Below, piece by piece: positions 39,401-52,300 of a DNA stretch of 64,000 nucleotides; positions within the stretch are counted from its first letter, which is position 1, and each line of letters starts with the position of its first letter. The notes below the pieces were generated by a model. It saw only the letters and a list, made by a program, of their open reading frames with translations. It did not search any database and was not told where the DNA came from. Both the position numbers and the translations under genes were made by a program. This DNA comes from Mesaphorura yosii (lineage: Eukaryota > Arthropoda > Collembola > Poduromorpha > Tullbergiidae), in NCBI GenBank assembly GCA_009869945.1, contig WIXG01000131.1, forward strand, positions 124,001-188,000, in the 5' to 3' direction.

Positions 39401-42232
39401 CATTATTTGCATTGTATCTTTGCGATAAAAAGTCTCGCATTGACCTCTGTCATTGTGCACTACTGGAGTACAACTTTTAAAAATTCGATCAATCGCAATT
39501 TAAGAAGAAATGAACTTCAAAACTAAATATTAAGCCGCTTTCAAATTCTTTTTGCAGGTGAATGAATTGGCTTCTGAAGTTTGTGATTTTGAGACTTCCA
39601 CTTCAATCTTGTCGGAGAAGCTTGAGCAAGAAAGCAGTGAGAAGGCGAAGGTTGAATCTCAACTGGACCAGCTGAAGGACTATTGTACCAAAATAAACGA
39701 GGAGAAGCATCAATTGGAGTTGGACCTTGCTTGCACAATTTCAGATGCTAACGGCGACTCATACAGCGGCCAATCAGAGTGGGACGGAGATTCTCTTTTC
39801 AAGTACATCCGTTTCTGTTCTTCGACATGGCAACACGACTGACTGCTCGATTTTGTGTTTCAGGCAAAAATGGGAGCGAAGTCGGAAGGAATTGGAGATT
39901 CAGAAACAAAGACTTAAACAGATGGAACAAGATCACATGGATCAAATAATGACCGTGAAGAAATCTCTGGAGCGAAAAGTGAGTTGTACTTTCTTTGTAA
40001 GAACTGCGGTAAAAGAATAAAAATATTCACAAATTTGCCAATAGTGCAATGATGCACTGGAAGAGACGGAGGAACAGCGGCAGATTGTCATACAACTCAA
40101 GAGACGGATTCAAAAATTGGTCAGCGAGTTATCTGATGTTCGACATTTGCTGCAGGAAGAGACATCACGAGCCGCACTTCTTGACAAGAAACAACGGCGA
40201 TTCGACTCCGAGTTTGCAAATCTTAACTCACTCTTGGACATGGAAAGGGCCACCCGCGACCGAACCGGCCGAGAGAAAGAAATGGCTTTGATCCAGATGG
40301 AAGCACTCAATAACGAGATGCATGTAAGTCCAACGTATTAGAAGAAAGATTCTGAACGTTAAAGGCTATGATCCCAAAAAATTCCCTGAATTTATAACAT
40401 TCTAATTACAGTCATTGAAAATGGAGTTGCAATTGAAGACATCAAAGCTGAGCTCGCTGGAAACGGAACTTGAAAATTCGGCTCAAATGTCTGGCAATAC
40501 TGATCAGATTAACGCTTTACGAAAAGCGAAGAATGAGTTATCTGGGAAACTGAAGGAGCAGGTAAACGTTTGAAACTTACTTTTCATACATACTTGTAAA
40601 GTGATGAATTAATTGCTCATGTTCTTCTGTAGGAGGAGGAGTTGGATGATATGGCTGGTCAGCTACAATCTCTGGAAGCGGCAAAAACACGTTTGGAAAT
40701 GCAGCTAGAGCAGGTCAAGAAGGAGCTAAAGAAAGAAAGTCAAAGGCGTGAGGAAGAGGTAGAAGACGAAAAGAACGCGTCCCAAAAACGTGTAAAAGGT
40801 ACGTCAAATTGAGAGAACAACGTTGTGCAGTATACTCAGTTTCAAATAAATAATGAATATTTTTTCAGCTTTGCAATGTCAGCTCGACACTGAACGTGAA
40901 GAACGACTGGCCATGATACGTGCCAACAAAGAACTCGAGAGGAAATTGTATGACATGGAAGAGATGATCCAAAAGAAGGCCGTCTCGAACGAGCAGGTTC
41001 GAAAGTTAAAGAAAGAGTTGAAGCAGACGAAGGCCCTCTTGAAAGGTAATCATACTCGAAGAGAACTTAAGCTAAGAGCGCAAATTGATTGGGTACTAAG
41101 ATGCACTTTCTATTAATTTAGATGCACAGGTGCTGATAGACCAGTCGAGGAACGATGCATTAAGTAAGGGTGCGCTGAGGCAATTGAGACATCAACTGGA
41201 AGATGCAGAATCGCAGAAAGCTCTCGTGTTTAGGGCAAAACAAAAGGTAAGTCGACAGATTTTAAGCAAGGCAAGCGAGATAATGAAGGTTGCGTTTTGC
41301 ATTATTTTATTAGCTCGAGGGGGAGTTGCATGATGCTATTCAGCAATTGGAAGAAACAAACGCAGCCAAAAATGGGATTGAGGACTCAAAACAGTGCTTA
41401 ATTCGTGAAAAAGGTGCACTAATGAGTCAGTTGGAAGAACACGAAGAACAACTCGCGGACGTAAGTGCTCTTCCTCTTCGTTGCCTAAGAGAAATTGCTT
41501 AATAATCTTCTCTGTTGCAGGTAATGCGCAAGTACAAAGTCGCCGTTGAGAACATAAGCATTGGACAGTCTACAATCTCAGAACAGAGTCTTCAAATTAG
41601 TGAACTCGAAATGCTCAATTCAAGCCTGAAGGAAACAATTGCCGAACTTAACTCCAAGTTGGAGGCACTGGAAGGAGATCAGGCTGCGCAGCAAGTTGAA
41701 CGAAAATTTCACATTAAAGTCAGAGAGCTTGAAACTCGACTGGAACTGGAACTTACCAAGAAGACTCATCTGGAGTCTCAGGTTGCACGACTTAAGGACC
41801 ATTTATCAAAGACGCAGGAGGACTTAAATGGTATCCAGACAAGAGAATCCCAGGCACTGGAGAAGTGTCGGAAAGCGGAGCGGCAAGTGACGCAGCTCAA
41901 ATTTGAAATGTCCAGGCTGGCACAAAAGGAAAACGAAGCTCTGGCACGGAAAGCGGCCGCAGAGAAACAACTCGAGAGTGCGGAAATGGAAATAGCGACG
42001 TTGAAGGTAAATGTGACCTCCAGCAATTATCTAGAAATAGGCTTTACTCATGCTATAACACATTTTGTAGAATGACCTGAAGCTATCGACCCAGCGGATA
42101 GAAGATCTGACTGCTGCAATTAAAGCTGAGGAGTTGAGTGAAGACGATTCATCGACAGAATCTGTTGCCTCCGACATTGAGGACATGCTGAATCTACCGA
42201 CACTACCGAGAGACAGTATTAGACACCAGTAG
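33471..42232 (+). CDS. Myo18: Unconventional myosin-XVIII (PDZ, pseudo-motor, IQ, coiled coil; 1916 aa, 25 coding exons)
   Basis: Exons: 33471-33792, 33858-34264, 34361-34543, 34609-34662, 34731-34780, 34848-34959, 35047-35625, 35696-35824, 35886-36418, 36508-36990, 37053-37218, 37292-37402, 37471-37677, 37759-38031, 38125-38214, 39558-39802, 39864-39978, 40045-40323, 40412-40561, 40633-40798, 40869-41045, 41122-41246, 41314-41460, 41521-42006, 42071-42232. They sum to 5751 nt in frame. The N-terminus (MFQFMRKGDK) is lysine-rich as in MYO18A. A PDZ domain lies at about 228-305 (GEFGFSLR). The motor starts near 380 and ends before an IQ motif at about 1134-1155; a coiled coil fills 1204-1880. 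DIAIRCVQKN and WTWWKL after the IQ, and the tail, match class XVIII (fly Mhcl). The motor lacks nucleotide-binding signatures: the P-loop position reads GEGTAETKA (478-486). Such myosins tether actin to Golgi or muscle structures; role here is inferred. The donor of exon 9 is GC (AAG|GCAAGT), or GT five bases later. Confidence 0.93.
38819..39382 (+). CDS. ORF inside myosin-18 intron 15: nested gene or alternative first exon
   Basis: The only long intron of the gene (1343 nt; most others are 60-110) carries an open frame with stop at 39380-39382. It is open from an ATG at 38777; the ATG at 38819 has the better initiation context (A at -3, G at +4). The product (187 aa) has short globular-looking segments (LPPDVPKMYFKTKFEP), a charged helix-like stretch (IKNFLKRSDHLEEKWKEK) and a Ser/Thr-rich end. 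A phase-0 donor AAG|GTGAAC at 39364/39365 could splice to exon 16 (39558, phase 0) and would give an 865-aa isoform with a new N-terminus and the coiled-coil tail only. Unspliced, it would be a small nested gene. No family recognised. Confidence 0.45.
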   Translation: MAALGKSHQFSSNLVHSLPPSIAVQRKTEAKPFISSSCGLGEGVVIKAGFSILPPDVPKMYFKTKFEPQPAYSHPTSDSAQLSAQIKNFLKRSDHLEEKWKEKNGRKTMSPRRIGPTFVKGGSLSPEASSESSFCDSDSLAHSDSSKVTTSSVIASNSTTNRTQSNSAIKPWPRYELKFGKKVNPTN

Positions 42233-42352
42233 ACGGAATTAGCGATCAGAAATAGATAGCTGAACGTATGATAGAGTACATGAATCGAGGGCTACGAGCT
42301 GCAACAATTAGTTACCAGATTTACACCATGTTTTGTATATTTCGAATTTCGA

Positions 42353-42358
42353 AATAAA
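42353..42358 (+). terminator. Poly-A signal of myosin-18
   Basis: AATAAA 121 nt past the stop codon at 42232. Confidence 0.65.
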
Positions 42359-42425
42359 CCACGCATACTTGTTAACTTCTGAAAAATCATCTGCAAGAAA
42401 GTATAAACTACAAACGCATAAACGA

Positions 42426-42431
42426 TTTATT
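42426..42431 (-). terminator. Poly-A signal of VPS29
   Basis: Minus-strand AATAAA 57 nt past the VPS29 stop codon. It lies only about 70 nt from the myosin-18 signal on the other strand, so the two mRNAs probably end within a few tens of bases of each other or overlap. Confidence 0.6.
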
Positions 42432-42487
42432 TTTTGAACAAGGAAATGTGGGTTACATCAAACATAGACTTTTATTTAAAATGTGGC

Positions 42488-43339
42488 TCAATTTTTCTTG
42501 AACTCTATGCGCTCGACCTTCACTTCATTGTCAATGAGCTGGTAAACGTACGTGATCACGGTGGAACTTTGTATATCCATCAGGACGAAAGAAGGAATGA
42601 CGTTCCTGAAACAGGAAATAGAAAGATAGAATTACTCTCTCGTGACTCTCTTGTACTAATTCTTTGCACTCAAATTTAATGAAAATCGTTGAAATAGCAG
42701 CAAAACTTACGTTTCCAGGGGATGATATGCCCCTGTTGCTGACCCAGGGTTAATGAAGAACTTGTTTTCATGCTCAAATGCTTCAAACTTATGGGTGTGA
42801 CCAGTAATTAAAATATCAACGTCCAATTGCCGCTGGAGAATTGCCAAGGCGTCGGTGTCGCCCCACGGAACTATCTGTCAGGGCATTACAATTCTTGCTA
42901 AAACATTGTTGGCTCTGGTAGTTTAACGGTTGCCCTTTCCGGCAGATTTACCTGATGGCCATGGCATAGTCCAATCCGGAATTGCCCGACGGCAACGACC
43001 TTTTGCTCCGGGTACACTAAATACTCGTCTAGATCTCCCCGAACAATGTGGACATCACCAGCAACCGTCTTCAAGTAATCATACGACTCTCGGGTGCAGA
43101 GATTTCCTGTACAGAGAATGTGCTGGATTCTACCGGGCGCCAGGAGCTTCCGGAACTTTGAAGGCAGCGAAGCGACTCGGTGGGGAATGTGCAGGTCACC
43201 CAACACTAACACCAACTAGAAATACAATTTGGACGATTCATTAATTGATTGCTTGACTCTGTGTATTATCCCACCCTACACTCGTGTGAACTTATTTTTC
43301 TCGGGCTCAAATTATAAATTATTATTACTAACTTACCAT
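42488..43339 (-). CDS. Vps29: VPS29, retromer subunit (182 aa, 4 exons)
   Basis: Minus-strand exons: 43339-43337 (only the ATG, directly followed by donor GTAAGT), 43215-42952, 42874-42711 and 42605-42488. Together they encode 182 residues, the length of human VPS29, starting [14 protein letters not shown]. The metallophosphoesterase-like fold keeps the pseudo-active-site residues D8, H10, N39, D62, H86, H115 and H117 (GDLH, CTGN, RGD, CHGHQ, TGHTH). VPS29 binds VPS35 in the cargo-recognition retromer complex on endosomes and returns receptors to the Golgi or plasma membrane. The single-codon first coding exon would be missed by most gene finders, which would instead start at a TTG. The sequence is strongly conserved and nothing appears broken. 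Confidence 0.95.
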
Positions 43340-46300
43340 TTTCTCCGCCCGGTCCGCTAATTGCTTTAATGGACGAGACACCGATTAATTGATTACCGCT
43401 CCAGTTACCGAACCCTTTCGAAATTATAATGCTTCCTAAATCGTTGCAACCGACTGCAGTTAATTGACTCTAGATCGGTTAAATTACACCCCTAATTACT
43501 GAACTGTCTATATTGACTTCTACATCCTACTCTAACCCGCTGAACAAAATGATTCGAAAGAGACTGTTTCACTGGCAAACGCCGAGATGTAGCTGAGCCC
43601 ACAACTTTGAGAGTGAGGCTGAATTCATTCCCTCGGAGCTTTCTGCCATTCCCTCACGCACTCATCACTGGTCAGCAGCAGTTCAGCATTGCCCAGTCTA
43701 GCCGGAGTCTTGCGTGCGTCTGTTTCAATTCAGGCCAGACAAATGTCAGAAAACTTAAAAGTATGAATCGAATCCCATGAATATAGTTTAGAGATGGATA
43801 ACTCAACCTGATCTACCCGAGTCTCATATAATGCTACCACAATGTTCTCTACAATGCATGTCAACAATCGAAGCATCACTCTGCGAAACTCATTAAACTC
43901 ATTATGATTCCGAATTAACATGGTACGCTGCAGTGCAGATGAATAGAGCAGGAGGAACCCGCCGAAGTCATTGGGCCAAGAAATTGAATTACTCGCCGGC
44001 GTAAAATATGCTGGAAGGGTAAGGGTGGGTCGCCGCCGGTTGTCGCTGTCGCTGCTTGCTCTTCCTATCTCTTTAACTAATGACCCATTAAAATTTACCG
44101 GAACATATTTTTCATTTCTATGCTACGTGCTTTTGCTTTTAATAACCCATGCATTTATTGGGAGGCGTACTTCGCACCCTTCATCTGCCTAGAGAACGAC
44201 ACAAGAGCCGATTCATTTTTAGCGATCTTAGGAGAACAGGTCGGTCAAGTGCTGCTTGTTGTAACTGAAGATGTGGAAAACGAATGTGAAAGCAGAGTGA
44301 AAAGCGAAAACTTCATTTACACGTTTCTTGATGTTTCTCCGGCTGTGACTCCGACTGGACCGTCGTCATCCGGTTGCTCTGCTATTGTCCCCGTCTCCAC
44401 TCCGCGTTCTTTCTCCTCGCACAAACACGACCGACTGCATAAACGAATAACGTTCGTAATATCATTATACATATTTCGTTATACGTATTTTGCGGCGTTA
44501 TCTCATCCGACGGCTGGAGGAAGGGGATGTCTCTTATCTCCTCTTCCATGCACACTGCACTTGCAATCCTACACCGTGCCACGCAGCAACGAGCCAACCA
44601 GAGCAGAAGGCAAGTGCAAATTCAATGGAGCAAGACGCAGCACGCGGGGTCCCTCGTCTCTTCGTTTTCAGTAGATCTTTTGGTTTCAGGAGAGAAGAGT
44701 ACAACAACGAGAATTTCTACTCTGAGATTTACAGCAGCTCAAGGGTAGGGCTGGAAAGCACGCGAAATGGGAAACGATTACACACCGGCGAAGAATTTCA
44801 TCTCGACACCTGCTCAGACGTGCAAAAAAGGGATACAAGATTTGAATCCTCCTTCGTTCGTTCCTGATTGATCCAAACGATGCAAATTCCTTCTGGTGCC
44901 GAACAGTTTAGACAAGAGGGCTCGGAACTATTATTGAAGGCAGTGCAAGTGAGGCACTGGCACCCCGCGACGGCAACTTGTAAAATAAGGGCACCATACA
45001 AGGCGCAAGGGAGATTGCTCAACGCGACGTGGGGGAACACTTTAAAAATTCAAAGTTTAGCAAGATTATTTGTCTCCTGAGCTTGAACTTAAGAGTTACA
45101 CTCGTCGCTGTGACAGCATCGATATTGACATCGAAGGAGCCAGTTCATTGACGAAACAATTTCTGTTCAGATTCAGGGAAAGGGACTAGTCGGAGAACGT
45201 ATTCGATCAGAACTGAATACTGAATTGGAATGTTCCACAGAATGTTGGTTAAATTCGTTAAGGATTGAGAGCAGCTTGAAAAGCGAAGACTTTCTTGGCT
45301 TATCATGCCGACAAAAAGACGAGGATCCACAAATCTCGTACAAAAGCTTGGCAATATGCAATAAGCACGCAGCATCGTTTGCTGTTCGAGTAGAAAGAAA
45401 AGCAACGCTTCTGTTTTGTTTTTTCTCCACGCACCACACGCGTCTTCGCGTCTTCCCTGCTGCATTGTTTTCAGCGTTGCTGTTTCATTTTCTTTTGCAT
45501 TTTGTACGGTCTGATTTTGTGGCGATGATGCTTCAAGTTGGTGTTGGGATACTCGAGAAAAGAATCTTCGGTGGTTTCGGTCAGTCATCATCATTATTGT
45601 TTGTCATGAGTTGCTTTTGTTTCCCAACGCCCAAAGGGCCCTCTCACTGCCTTTGTGCTCGTTTCTCTGACTTTTCGCTTGATTAATGATCGGTTGGAAA
45701 CAACGGCAAGCAGCCGTCACCGTCACGCAGTAGCCCTTTAAAATACTTGTGCGCGTCCAAGGAACAGACTGGGCATGGAGCACGGACTCTCGCGAGTTGA
45801 GCAGCATAACAGACTGAAGGCAGGAACAAATGCACGATCCTCGAAACTCGGAACATTCTGCTCCCAAACGTCCTCAGCACAACGGAGGACGAGGGCGCAC
45901 GGAAAATGCACTTTATGGCCCGGTCGGTCAGAGTCTTATCTAATCGGCTTTCGCATTATGCAAAATTCTCAAGCCTTCCTCTGCGGAAGTGTTGCACGAC
46001 ACTCGTCCGACATCGAGATAAGATGCGACGCATGCTGCTCAGCCACGCACCGAGCAGAGAAGGGTGACTGCAGGTCCCGAAAGAGTTTTGTCTCCCCGTG
46101 CCGCTCTGCCTCGTAGCGAACGCCTGGATTTATTCCGAATTCGTACAAGAGCAGCTCGTCTGTTTGCTTTCCTTCCAGTCGGTCCCTTGAAACCGAACCG
46201 AGATGCGGGCTTATCTCGAATGCGCGCTCGGTCCCATTTGAGACAGACGTGGACGCGCGTTTGCGTTTTGTGAACGTGGAAAGGCTTCACGCGTAAAAAA

Positions 46301-49300
46301 TGGCTCAAGTTGGTCGGCCGGAACGAAGCGAAGGGCGAGCAATTCGACACTTCACGAGAACTCGGCTTGCGTTTCTTTTACAATTTGTACTTGTTCGGTT
46401 CAGCAAAGTCGTCCGGGCTTTGGCGGTTCTCAAGTGCAAGAAATCGGTCTGAAATTTTTAGTCCAGCTTCCTGAACGAAGCTGAGCCCGGCATGGATGAA
46501 TGCACGACGAAGCGAATGGACTTAAAACTAGTTCAATAAGAATGAAATGAATTGATTTAAATTTACCGTCTTGTTTGTAACAAAGTTCAGAAAAGTGCGT
46601 CAGGCCATGAAGCTGTGATCCATGTTAATGTAATCGGCCAGCCAAACAACTGTGAAATGTGAAATTTGTGGAACCCAAACCGAAGGAAGAGCGACGTGTT
46701 TTAGTAGCCGCGGACGCGAGTACAAATTGTTGCAACCGAGGCGAGAGACCGTGGATAATAGACCACCAGCGGATAAGCATTCGACGCACCGAAATCTTAA
46801 TCAACCTTTTCAGATCTTTTCATCGGATTTAATCCTCCGACGAGTTATTGAAATGATATATGCTTACATTGCGAGTCCACGCTGCTTTGAAACCTGTTGG
46901 GCCATCAAAATCCGTGTTTTATGTGGATGCGGTGCAGTCTGCTAGAATAATATTTACACTCAGATTCAGGGGCCATCCAACCACTTTCCGTTGCTTTCTT
47001 TTGCGAGGCAGAAGCAGCCCCACAGGTCGACGAGGAAAAGTCTTTCAACCCGAAAATATGTTGTTGAAATACCGAAAGTAGATCGCTATCCACAAATCTA
47101 CACTGCCATGGGTACGAAAACTGATTTGAACAAAAATCGACATATGGTAACTTCGTTTAACTCATGAATATGAATACCAGCTGAAATCAAGTTCTTGTCC
47201 CTCTGTACAACCCGCGGTTGATTTCAGCCTCAACTCAGAGTCGTCAGAGGCCAATTTCTCGGAGGGCTGGTCAACTGTTCATGAGGCTGAGCTCCGAAAT
47301 TAAGAGCGGGCTCAAATCTCACGAGGATACACCTTTATTAGTGTTAGCGTATTAATTACACATGTTCTTGGCACAAAAGTCCCGTGGAAGGCTGTTTAAC
47401 GAGAACACAATCAAGTCGAACTCAGCGTCGAGTCTCGAATCCCGAATCGTAAAGAGGTTTTGCTTTTGAAAGCCGCATGACATGGGTTCAGGATTTAGCG
47501 ACCAGGACGGCGACGCGACATTTGTACAACTCGGCGGGGGCCCTCCACTCCGTCCGACACCTTTCTTTGTTCTTGTCCGGCAGAATCCGTGTTTGATGAC
47601 AGGGTAAGCAACTATATGGAGGACGAGTGCATTAAACTTGCGTATGAGTCCCTCTGTGACATTGGCATTGTTTGTCACCCGGTGACTTTAACGCGGAACA
47701 CGTGATTGAGGTTGTAAGCTATCAAGTGTGACATGAGACGAGCACCGCTTCTCATCTTCAAAAGGCGTGAAGCCACAAGTTTCTTTCTACACGTCGCTAT
47801 AAAAAAGCATGCTGTATTGGCGGCACTGTCGCCCACTTTCTCTTTCGTTCGAATTCTCACCTGTCCTCTCGACGGAAAGCCATGACCCTATCAGGAGGAA
47901 TTCAAAGTCTGGAGCTGTTCACGTTGTAAACCCGCTGACCAGACTAACCACAGCCACAATCGCCTCTCAACCTAACCATTGTTGTCTCTGCACTGCACTG
48001 GCTGTGGGCTTCTTTTCATGACATGTGCAATTTGTCCGCTGTTCCCAGTACTCAGTGCTCGGGTTGTGGTGCAAGGGCCTCGCATTTCTGCAACCCGCAG
48101 TGTCTCACCCCTAGAACAAAATGTTCTGGTACAACATAGTTAAAAAGTGATAAGCGGCGGTGAGTACACAGATGTCAAAACCAGAGGATTTGAACTTTAC
48201 GGTAAAACTGTTGGGGTGCGGTTCCAATTATTGTGTAAAATCCAGGCTGGTTCTTTCCTCCGACCGGCAGACCAATTCTCGCAGTGTGCATTGCTCATTA
48301 CTCCCATGGAAGGCGAGGTAACCACTTCCTTCCATCTCTGTGGGTATAATCATGCTAATGCGAAAATTGTTTTACTTTTTTGCTCCAACACCTTTCGAGA
48401 CCATTAAACTGGACTCACCGCTCGCAAGAAATTGCATCAACCCTTCAGCCTCGCCTTGCCAATTTGTATGGAACAGGAAGGAGTGAGGACGGACGACGAG
48501 TGGTAGCATGGCGAGTCGGACGGGCGTAGTATAAATCATACATGCTTGTAATAATGCAATACGACACGGTGTATTTTGCCCCTTGTTCAGTTTTCTGTTT
48601 ACTCAACGTGAAGTGCTTGAGAGGACCAGCAGGACAATTGAGTGGCTGAATTGGATCAAGTTTTAAAGTCATGCTCTTCTTTGGCTTTCAGAACGACGAA
48701 AATTTTAAGCGTTTTAGAATGCAGGTCGAAATTCTGCGAAACAAATAGGAACCCGTGCCAGCTCGCGCCGCGTGAAGGGCACGAGACGGTAATTGCAGAC
48801 CAAAGTGATTAGTGGGTGTTATTACGAGTGAGGACAATGAAACGCGCTCGAATACTTGAGTTTTGCTCGCCCTGCAATTGTGAAGCTGGCTTTGTAATCC
48901 AATTGTGGCATTACAAAAGTCAATGAAGAGTTAACGTGATGTTTGCTTGGGCCAAACAAAATGAAATTATGTATTCTGTTTATGGCAAGGCATTGTGAAA
49001 GAAACGCGAGTAATGCGAGGCCGGAGCACGACCACAAGAGAGATGAACTCCAACTCGTGGGGTTCGTTCTGCTCGCAAACCAACCAACACAACCTGTTAC
49101 TCGCCTCTCCCATTTCGCTTCCACTCGGCTGCTCCGCCGTTGTCAACCTCCCGTCAAAAACACGCATTCTACATTTTTATTGTGAATTTTGCAGACGGAG
49201 AGAAATGAAGGGTGAACCGAGTCTCAGGAGAGCAGTGCGCAGAGAGAAGAATGAAGGCCCGAGGCCGAGAGCTCCTGCCGAGTACCCCCTGGTGAGGAAC

Positions 49301-52300
49301 ACCGATAAACCGCTCCCAGGACACACAGCACAACAACAGAACAAAACCCCGGCCGAGAATCTCATCTCTCACCTTCCTCCTCTCGGAGCAGAGCGAAGAG
49401 GAATCGCTGCGGCTCCAACTCCAGACTATTAATGGTTCTATAATCGAAAAGTTCAGTCAAAGACGGTAAAAGTGCACAAGAAGGTGCTCATGCAGGAATC
49501 TTATTCTGCGAAACAATAACTCTCTGTTCTGCTTTGTCTGGAAATCAATAGGGAGATGAGGACGTCGTGCAACAAGCGCATCTCGTCCTGGCATGGGTCC
49601 TCATGTCCAGGACTCCAAAGCCTCGACCTCGCGATCCGAATGAATTAATGATTGATGCGGGCAAGAGGCAACAAGTGCAAATTGATTTCGTATTTGTATT
49701 TTGCAGGCGTCGTCTTTCTGCTCGCTCGCATAAATGAAGCGAGCCTCGCAAACTCTGAGCATGTGCCCGTCCAACTTTTGTAGCTGTTTCGTGCTCAAAC
49801 TGCTCCATGACAAATAATTTTCCATCGCGTTTAGGGTCACGAAATCATGTATATTATTAATTCACCCGTCCTGTTCCCTTTCGTCACACACGCAGATCAT
49901 ACATAATTAAGGCCCTCTGATTCGATTCAGACGAGCGCATCAACGCGGCGCGCCCGCGACCGAAATTTCCCCTAATGCTTACCTCCAACAGCACGCGCTG
50001 CAATTCCACGGGCAACTTAATGCTGCACATTAATTAATAATTCATTATGCTGCTACTTTCCGTTTTCCTCTCAAATGATCGTGTTCCGACAATAAAGGGA
50101 CTTTGACCCGATGCACTGCACGCCAGATTCGTGCCCGTGCCGTTCCTCTGCTTCTTTGGGACCAACATTCGAATTGCTAGAAAAACTAACAAATGTCGCG
50201 TGTTTGTGGTCAGAACAAACGCTTTCAACGGAACCATTTGCAGTATTTCTCAGCCCAGTCCAGCTTGCGTTGCGTCTGGGCTGTGTTGACGCACGAAACG
50301 AGCAGACTGGAGTATGAAATGTTTAATTTGGACCGCTGTGCTTCTGTACTCAATCAGCTTCAGTATCGAACGCTTTCGACAGTTCAAGCAAAACAATCGC
50401 ATTGCACTCTTTTCACAGCGTTATTGCAAGTGCAAGGTGCTGCAATACTGCATGTCGAGCAGTACATGTTTCTACTTCCTACCACGTCACGATCTGACCC
50501 GCAAGTCCAGTCACGATTTCAGTATAAAATTCCAGAAGGTCCGAAGCAAATTCATCAACCACGTCGTTTTGTGGTTATTAGTGAAATGAGCGTCAGTCCG
50601 AATTGTAAGGATACGGTTTTTCTTCCACAAAAGGAAGAAGAACTGCGTACGACGTTGGGAAAGTTTCCAATACACTTGCTCAATAACACCATCTCAATAA
50701 CCCAAAGTGCGAGTATCTGAATGCTTGCATTCACTGCGTAATGCGTAATCTCATAATTGCAGCACATCGCTCGTGAACAAAGGCTCGCATACCTGCTCGG
50801 TAGCCGAGGTGGACGTGACCGGCCCATCATCTTGACTGTGCGCGTAAAATAGTAAGAAATTCAGAAGCATGCATGAGAATCCGTTCGTATCGGAGGAAAT
50901 GAAGGGTTGGCGAGCAGAGATCACTCTGATTATAGTAATTCCGGGGCATAAATCATTAATATAATCGCTCATAAATTGGGCAAATTACAATAAACTGCGC
51001 TTTGACAATGTGATTTCCACAAAAGTACACGTTACTCCTTCAACCACCTTCCTCTCTTCTGGACTCATTCCGCGTCCACCGGTAGTGTTTGTTGATTCTT
51101 ATGGGCAGAGTTTACGTGTGTCCGGAAGCAGGGCTTGTAATTACAAATTTATTGAGCCTGCTCCATGTCTCAATACGCCAGGAGAGACTGAGTTTTGGTG
51201 ACTTGACAAGGCGCTTTTCTTCCCTCGACTGCGAAATTCGAGTACGTGATTTCAATGCTCACAATCTCATGTTCGAAATCCTCGAAGTGTGTTCAGACCG
51301 ATTGGATCAGGATTCGGGCACGGTGTGCCTGCGCGGAATGAACGCGACGCGTTCCTCGTCTCCGCTCTGCTCTGCTTCGTTCATAGTCGTGCAGATGTTC
51401 ATCGCGTTCTTTTAATTATTATTGCAGCTCAGAGTCAATTTGGTGACACGAATGTCAGACAAGTGAGCCCTCGCTCCGATGAGGACTCATCGACGAATTT
51501 CCGAAAGATTAATTCGTGAGAATTTTTTCATTTGAGACATGCATTCAAGGAGTGTGGAGATCATTTCCCCTGTTTTTGTTATTATTACTCTTGATATGTC
51601 CAGAAGTGTCGGATCATTCACATTTCACAGCGTAGCAGTAGCAGAACAATGGCACGAAAAAGCACGAAAACAAAACTCAGGCTAGCGACAAATGAGCTAT
51701 GTGCGGTTCAAAGTTTCAGACTTCGAGTAGCCGCGTTACTTTATGAGGGCATTCAAAATGTTCAGACCGCATTCAAAATGAGTTTGATTCCGACTCAAAG
51801 TATTTGTTTGAAGTCGATCCAGCCAGCCAGTTACTAGTTCGGTCATGTGCATTTGCGACCATTCACCGTGCAACAATAATCGACCGTGAGCAGACTCATG
51901 TCCAGCCTAGGCAATTAAAAGGAGAGAAGCCGAGGCACGGACGAGATTCGAGGCAACGGGGGAAAGAGAGACTGAAAGAGGCAGACGCTGCGAATGACGT
52001 CCTAAAAATAAAAGCATGACTCAATGACAGACCGGAGCGAGCGGCAGGTTAATATTTTTATTAAAGTCAAGCAAGCCAATAACCGGCAGAGCCTTTGCGT
52101 TTACGCTCTCGCATATTTCTAGTCTGCTTTCAACAACTTGACTCATCCACTGCAACTCCGACTCTGTCATCCATATCCTTTATTGTGGCGCTACAATAGA
52201 TTGGTCTAGGTAGATGTAATGTTATTCCATTTACACACTTTTTTGATTGCATAGCAAAGCAGAAGAATCTCTCTCGCCTCACATACGCATTCTCTTCTCA

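Noticed and set aside
44120..44674. 184-codon frame and its neighbours (44490-44867, 45145-45686)
   Set aside because: Several mutually overlapping frames on both strands are open at once, which indicates GC-richer sequence without stops, not a gene.
50193..50720. 175-codon frame
   Set aside because: No motif and no coding-like pattern, and a similar length of frame is open in an overlapping phase (50314-50589).
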